This document shows, piece by piece, positions 7,709-10,273 of a stretch of DNA of 10,273 bases. Numbering within the stretch: position 1 is the first letter of the stretch; each line of letters starts with the position of its first letter. This stretch comes from an archaeon (lineage in GTDB: Archaea > Asgardarchaeota > Hermodarchaeia > Hermodarchaeales > Hermodarchaeaceae), in assembly GCA_016550485.1 (NCBI GenBank), contig JABXGV010000191.1:1-10273 (forward strand), written 5' to 3'. Both the position numbers and the translations under genes were made by a program. The notes below the pieces were generated by a model. The model did not search any database. It saw only the letters and a list, made by a program, of their open reading frames with translations, and was not told where the DNA came from.

Positions 7709-7776
7709 CTTTTTCTATACTCCAAGTTGTCCTATATCGAAATGGTAGCTTATAGGCTCAAGCTCTTTAGCTCTAG

Positions 7777-7788
7777 TCAATTAAATAG
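7777..7788 (-). promoter_or_regulatory. TATA-like promoter element of the 549-aa ASST-type gene
   Basis: The minus strand reads CTATTTAATTGA, matching the element before the paralogous gene. It is followed about 70 nt later by GGAG, 11 nt spacing and ATG. The 234-bp gap upstream of the gene (7709-7942) contains nothing else convincing except the short ORF described separately. Confidence 0.45.
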
Positions 7789-7821
7789 CTTACTACAACA
7801 CAGTACAAGGCGGGATACGGG

Positions 7822-7971
7822 TTACCTTGCCCGTTTACAGTGACGTTTAAGGTCCGCTGAGAAGCTATTCACTTGCTCCATCGCCTCCTCTTTATGTTGT
7901 GGAAACTTCAACGCACAGCCCTGTAGGATAATCCAAGAAGCTTCACTTACGATAGTAGATTTGTGAAGCAT
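7822..7971 (-). CDS. Possible small ORF (49 aa, or 19 aa from an internal ATG)
   Basis: This open frame begins inside the end of the membrane-protein gene (ATG at 7971) and stops at TAA 7822-7824. The product would be hydrophilic and basic at the C terminus (ADLKRHCKRAR). An internal ATG at 7879-7881 has an unusually purine-rich ribosome-binding-like sequence, AAAGAGGAGGCG, directly before it and would give a 19-aa peptide. No homologue is recognised. It may be chance or the tail of a decayed gene. Confidence 0.2.
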   Translation of the reverse strand: MLHKSTIVSEASWIILQGCALKFPQHKEEAMEQVNSFSADLKRHCKRAR

Positions 7972-8380
7972 AGAAAATAATGACGGCAGCCATCCATACT
8001 ACCATTACGTAGGCAACAGGTTCGCGCCAGGTTAGTAGAAGACCGTACTTGGTTGCAGCGGTGAGAAGTGAAACCACTACAAGAAGCGCAACGAGTAGGA
8101 AAGCGAAAGCGTTACGGGCAGCTCGATTAGAAATATGCACTGTCCGTTCGTCGCGATGGATAGGGACAGATTCACCGCGCATCAGGGCAACACACACGGG
8201 AAGCGTTCGGTAGATGAGATATAATCCCGTGAGGATTGTAAGGAGGCCCAAACCGAGCATCCACGTGACCTCCATAAAATGGACGCCAACAACCGTCACG
8301 AGAAAGAAGGTATAGATGCCTATAGCTAGGTCTGCTGCACCAGCGAATAACAAGATTGCATATCGGGCGCTACGTTTCAT
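7943..8380 (-). CDS. Four-helix membrane protein, DUF2178-like (distal gene of the XRE operon)
   Basis: The product is 145 aa. The start is set at ATG 8378-8380 because a strong GAGGTGAT site (8385-8392) lies four bases upstream; a longer open frame to 8425 adds 15 residues with no such site. Hydrophobic segments are at about 7-30, 38-58, 91-112 and 121-140, in residue numbering. A cytosol-type loop between helices 2 and 3 carries the sequence HRDERTVHISNRAARNAFAF. The DER...I...A signature and the small size match archaeal DUF2178-type proteins that commonly sit beside XRE regulators. It is a diverged paralogue of the gene upstream, sharing DER, NAxxF and a C-terminal YVxVWMxAxIIF segment. 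Its function is unknown; a role in sensing or antagonising the regulator is inferred from the operon only. Confidence 0.6.
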   Translation of the reverse strand: MKRSARYAILLFAGAADLAIGIYTFFLVTVVGVHFMEVTWMLGLGLLTILTGLYLIYRTLPVCVALMRGESVPIHRDERTVHISNRAARNAFAFLLVALLVVVSLLTAATKYGLLLTWREPVAYVMVVWMAAVIIFYASQIYYRK

Positions 8381-8384
8381 ACTT

Positions 8385-8392
8385 ATCACCTC
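8385..8392 (-). promoter_or_regulatory. Strong ribosome binding site fixing the start at 8380
   Basis: GAGGTGAT on the minus strand, 4 nt before the ATG, matches the complement of the archaeal 16S rRNA 3' end. It lies inside the longer open frame, so the 145-aa start is preferred. Confidence 0.75.
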
Positions 8393-8442
8393 GAGAGCAG
8401 ATGGGTTCCGAGTAAAGTTGAACACTGATGAGAATCATGTTA

Positions 8443-8835
8443 TCACTTCCAGTAGTTGAAGAGCACGGTCACTCCAAATATGATGAGGGCAATCATCCAC
8501 ACTACATACACCCAGGTAGCGTTGATTATTCCGCTCCCGGTTGGGAGAAAGATGAGGAGAAGGGCGAGGTAAGGCAGTGCAAGGAGGACGAAGATCCAGG
8601 CGTTGCCAGAAGCGGTTTTCAGAATGTGATTCATCCGTTCATCGGGTCGACGGCGAATGGCTATCACCCCACCAATGACTCCACCAATCATTCCACAGAT
8701 GATGCCTGGGAGTGAGTGCCAGAGGCTCTGGAACACCACAGGTCCGGCAAAGACGCTCAAGATGAGGAAAAACGCTATGATACACACGATTGTTATGATG
8801 CAGAATCCAATGCTGGCGATATATCTACGGTTCAT
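8443..8835 (-). CDS. Four-helix membrane protein, DUF2178-like (middle gene of the XRE operon)
   Basis: The product is 130 aa, starting at ATG 8833-8835, chosen because GAGGTGA (8841-8847) sits 5 nt upstream. Helices are at about 5-33, 42-60 (a glycine zipper, GMIGGVIGGVIA), 77-98 and 104-125. The loop between helices 2 and 3 carries RRRPDERMNHI, the same DER element as in the next gene, followed by NAWIF. The protein ends VLFNYWK. The start overlaps the last 11 bases of the HTH gene and its ribosome binding site lies within that gene, so translation is probably coupled. The next gene follows after a 62-bp gap. The DUF2178-like label is by pattern, not by search. Confidence 0.6.
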   Translation of the reverse strand: MNRRYIASIGFCIITIVCIIAFFLILSVFAGPVVFQSLWHSLPGIICGMIGGVIGGVIAIRRRPDERMNHILKTASGNAWIFVLLALPYLALLLIFLPTGSGIINATWVYVVWMIALIIFGVTVLFNYWK

Positions 8836-9061
8836 GTTCGTCACCTCGGTAGGTGAAGATGGTTTCAATCGTTACACCGAAGGCGCGGGCGAGCTTGAAA
8901 GCGAGTTCCAGGGAGGGGTTGTAGGTACCCTTTTCGATGGCGATGATGGTTTGGCGGCTCACACCTACCCGTTTACCTAGACCTTCTTGGGTCCAAGCCC
9001 CGGGGGTCGTGGCGTTCTGCATTTGTTGTTCGCGGAGTTCTCGTAGCCGGTTTGTGATCAT
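8825..9061 (-). CDS. XRE-family helix-turn-helix transcriptional regulator (small single-domain type)
   Basis: The product is 78 aa. The HTH_3/XRE fold covers residues 5-69, with RLRELRE as helix 1, TQEGLGKRVGV then SRQTIIAIEKG as the turn and recognition helix (35-43), and YNPSLELAFKLARAFGVTI as the C-terminal helices. This is the short archaeal/bacterial type (YozG/YgzD-like) encoded next to small membrane proteins. Residues 13-22 form an extra loop of about eight residues between helix 1 and TQE compared with the usual form. A GAGG site lies 8 nt before the ATG. Two direct 16-bp dyads lie between the TATA box and the gene, so autoregulation is likely. It overlaps the next gene by 11 bp. 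Confidence 0.88.
   Translation of the reverse strand: MITNRLRELREQQMQNATTPGAWTQEGLGKRVGVSRQTIIAIEKGTYNPSLELAFKLARAFGVTIETIFTYRGDEHEP
8841..8847 (-). promoter_or_regulatory. Ribosome binding site inside the HTH gene's 3' end
   Basis: GAGGTGA lies 5 nt before ATG 8835 and within the last codons of the regulator gene. It decides the start of the middle operon gene against a longer frame to 8868 and suggests translational coupling. Confidence 0.7.
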
Positions 9062-9082
9062 GGTCCGCGCCTCTTCGGTGGT

Positions 9083-9114
9083 GTAAAGTCTACTTAACGT
9101 AAAGTCTACTTGAC
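9083..9114 (-). promoter_or_regulatory. Tandem 16-bp dyads, probable operator of the XRE regulator
   Basis: Two directly adjacent copies on the plus strand, GTAAAGTCTACTTAAC (9083-9098) and GTAAAGTCTACTTGAC (9099-9114), match at 15 of 16 bases. Each is an imperfect palindrome (GTAAAGT, two bases, ACTTnAC; 6 of 7 paired). They begin at the edge of the TATA box and cover the expected transcription start, so a bound dimer pair would block initiation. Confidence 0.75.
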
Positions 9115-9121
9115 ATATAAA
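9114..9121 (-). promoter_or_regulatory. TATA box of the XRE-DUF2178 operon
   Basis: The minus strand reads TTTATATG, a near-consensus archaeal TATA box. It predicts a transcription start near 9090-9095, with a leader of about 30 nt containing the GAGG site at 9070-9073. Confidence 0.7.
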
Positions 9122-9225
9122 CGTTGTGGTTCCAAACTAGAAAACCGAGTCCACAGACGTGAAAACAGAAAACACAGTAGCTGCAGTGAAAAGGAGCCTC
9201 ATTAGCGCTTCACAACTTGGACTAT

Positions 9226-9264
9226 AAAAAAAAGGGAGGGGGAAGCCGGTGGGTTACGGCTTCC
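9226..9264 (-). terminator. Hairpin plus T8 terminator of the surface-protein gene
   Basis: On the minus strand GGAAGCCG (9257-9264) pairs perfectly with CGGCTTCC (9241-9248) around an 8-nt loop. It is followed by CCCTCCC and eight T residues (9226-9233). The stop codon TAA (9254-9256) lies in the loop. The T-run alone is a good archaeal termination signal. Confidence 0.7.
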
Positions 9265-10273
9265 TAAGTCGTCTAAAGATAAGGGCGACACATACCGACG
9301 CAACAACGGCTCCAACAACACCCCCCAGCAGAGCGGCCATCGTCAACACTGGCCATTCTAGCGGGAAGGGTGAAGGAACAGGTGTCTCTCGGACCGTTAC
9401 GGTGAATAAGGCGTTGACAGAGTGACCATAGGGATCAAAAGCTGTCACGACTAGCCCGTAGACACCAAGAGCGAGGCTAGTAGCGTTGGTAATAAGCCCC
9501 GTGTCGTCGATGGCGAAATTTACAGTGTCATTCAAGGTCCAGTGGTCAATACCCGAGCAATCCGCAGCACACAGCTGGTAGCTGAAGCCCTCCCCGTACG
9601 CTAAGATTTGATCCACGGGAACCTCCACCCAGTAGGGAGGACTGGTATCCTGGACAGTGATAGTGAACTGGGCCCAGCGGGTGTTAGCATAGGGGTCGCA
9701 CACATACACTGAGAGACCATGAAGCCCGGGGTTCAGGAGGACCAAGCTGCGGATACGCCCCGCCCAGTCAATGGTAAACCGGGCAATGTCATCGACCCAC
9801 CACCGCTCCAGCCCCGACAGGTCTGTCGCGTTCACATCAAGATAGAACTCGGTGCCATACTCGTGGGTTTGGTCGGTGACCGGCTCCACCCAGTCCGGCG
9901 GCGTAGTATCCTGCACCGTGACCGTAAAGGTGCCGGTGAGGAGGGTTTGCTGCGTGTCATTGACCCACACCTGTACCGCGTACACCCCAACAGGCAACGC
10001 AATAGCATTAGTGACAACACCAGATGTGTCGATCGCGAAGTGGGTGGTATCGTTAAGCCACCACTGGTCCACACTAAACCAGGCCGTGACATCAAGGTCG
10101 TAAGCAAGGGCTGAACCGAATTCCACGACCTGATCGACCGGGCTCGGCGCCCACCCCAGCGGACTGGGCACCCGCACCAACCAAAAGTCTTCATTAGTGG
10201 CGCCACAGTGTTTAGTGGCGGCAATGGCGAAGCCCCCCTCACGACACTCCACCAAACCATGGAAAACGTATAT
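9254..10273 (-). CDS. C-terminal part of a large surface protein with three cadherin-like repeats and membrane anchor (5' truncated)
   Basis: About 339 codons are visible; the frame stays open to the window end, so the N terminus lies outside. The first visible residues (VECREGGFAIAATKH...GATNEDFWLVRV) look like one repeat of the DGGyaiaG...DfWLVr propeller type common in long archaeal surface proteins. Three repeats of exactly 87 residues follow, spaced by the Trp of PPxWVE. Each carries VDQ or TDQ, a YG motif, a W near NDT, FAID or FTID, and ends FTVTVQDT or similar, as in cadherin/Ig-like modules. A transmembrane helix (ALLGGVVGAVVASVCVALIF) and RRLRKP tail anchor it. Several NDT/NAT sequons suggest glycosylation. 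A TTG near 10255 is not a credible start. It is probably an adhesin or surface-layer component; its partner is unknown. Confidence 0.75.
   Translation of the reverse strand: MYVFHGLVECREGGFAIAATKHCGATNEDFWLVRVPSPLGWAPSPVDQVVEFGSALAYDLDVTAWFSVDQWWLNDTTHFAIDTSGVVTNAIALPVGVYAVQVWVNDTQQTLLTGTFTVTVQDTTPPDWVEPVTDQTHEYGTEFYLDVNATDLSGLERWWVDDIARFTIDWAGRIRSLVLLNPGLHGLSVYVCDPYANTRWAQFTITVQDTSPPYWVEVPVDQILAYGEGFSYQLCAADCSGIDHWTLNDTVNFAIDDTGLITNATSLALGVYGLVVTAFDPYGHSVNALFTVTVRETPVPSPFPLEWPVLTMAALLGGVVGAVVASVCVALIFRRLRKP

Larger units (their letters stand above)
5794..7795. repeat. Copy B of the tandem segmental duplication
   Basis: This is the partner of 3655-5655. It contains the anchor remnant, the conserved spacer, the 549-aa gene and its promoter. 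Similarity is uneven. A 104-bp stretch (6066-6169 against 3928-4031) is identical, the spacer is about 83% identical, and most of the coding body is clearly more diverged. Confidence 0.8.

Noticed and set aside
9122..9225. Possible gene or RNA between the operon promoter and the T8 terminator
   Set aside because: I found no start with a ribosome binding site, no stable long stem and no tRNA-like elements in these 104 bases.

Overview
The window reads as a piece of an archaeal genome, probably from an Asgard archaeon of the Thorarchaeia/Lokiarchaeia type. The evidence is archaeal-style TATA boxes, GAGGTGA ribosome binding sites, and large surface proteins rich in N-glycosylation sequons. Those proteins are built from cadherin/Ig-like repeats and end in a single transmembrane helix with a short arginine-rich tail. 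The lineage guess rests on protein style recalled from such genomes, not on a marker gene. No rRNA, tRNA, CRISPR array, IS element or integrase was seen.

Layout, left to right. Bases 1-108 are a perfect palindrome with no spacer, at the window end. It runs into the 3' end of a plus-strand membrane-anchored surface protein (55-219), and its left arm is probably an assembly or foldback artefact. A TATA-like box then precedes a very large plus-strand gene (355-3774). It encodes a signal peptide, an arylsulfotransferase (ASST)-type beta-propeller, four Ig-like repeats, a discoidin/jelly-roll-like domain, two more Ig-like repeats and a C-terminal membrane anchor. Two shorter paralogous ASST-type proteins (552 and 549 aa) follow on the minus strand at 3915-5573 and 6059-7708. 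They arose by tandem duplication of a unit of about 2.1 kb. The second unit still carries the orphaned last 40 codons of the big gene (remnant about 5791-5913), and the unit includes conserved non-coding DNA.

From 7943 to 9061 there is a compact minus-strand operon. It has an XRE-family HTH regulator, then two related four-helix membrane proteins resembling the DUF2178 group. The regulator has a clear TATA box, and just downstream of it lie two adjacent 16-bp near-identical dyads, which are excellent candidates for an autoregulatory operator. At the right end (9254-10273) is the 3' part of another large minus-strand surface protein, with three 87-residue cadherin-like repeats, a membrane anchor, and a hairpin plus T8 terminator straddling its stop codon.

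Taken together this is a cell-surface locus. It has two or three ASST-type propellers anchored outside the membrane, two other anchored adhesin-like proteins, and a small regulator/membrane-protein module that may or may not be functionally tied to them. The substrate and the actual enzymatic activity of the ASST-type proteins cannot be read from the sequence.
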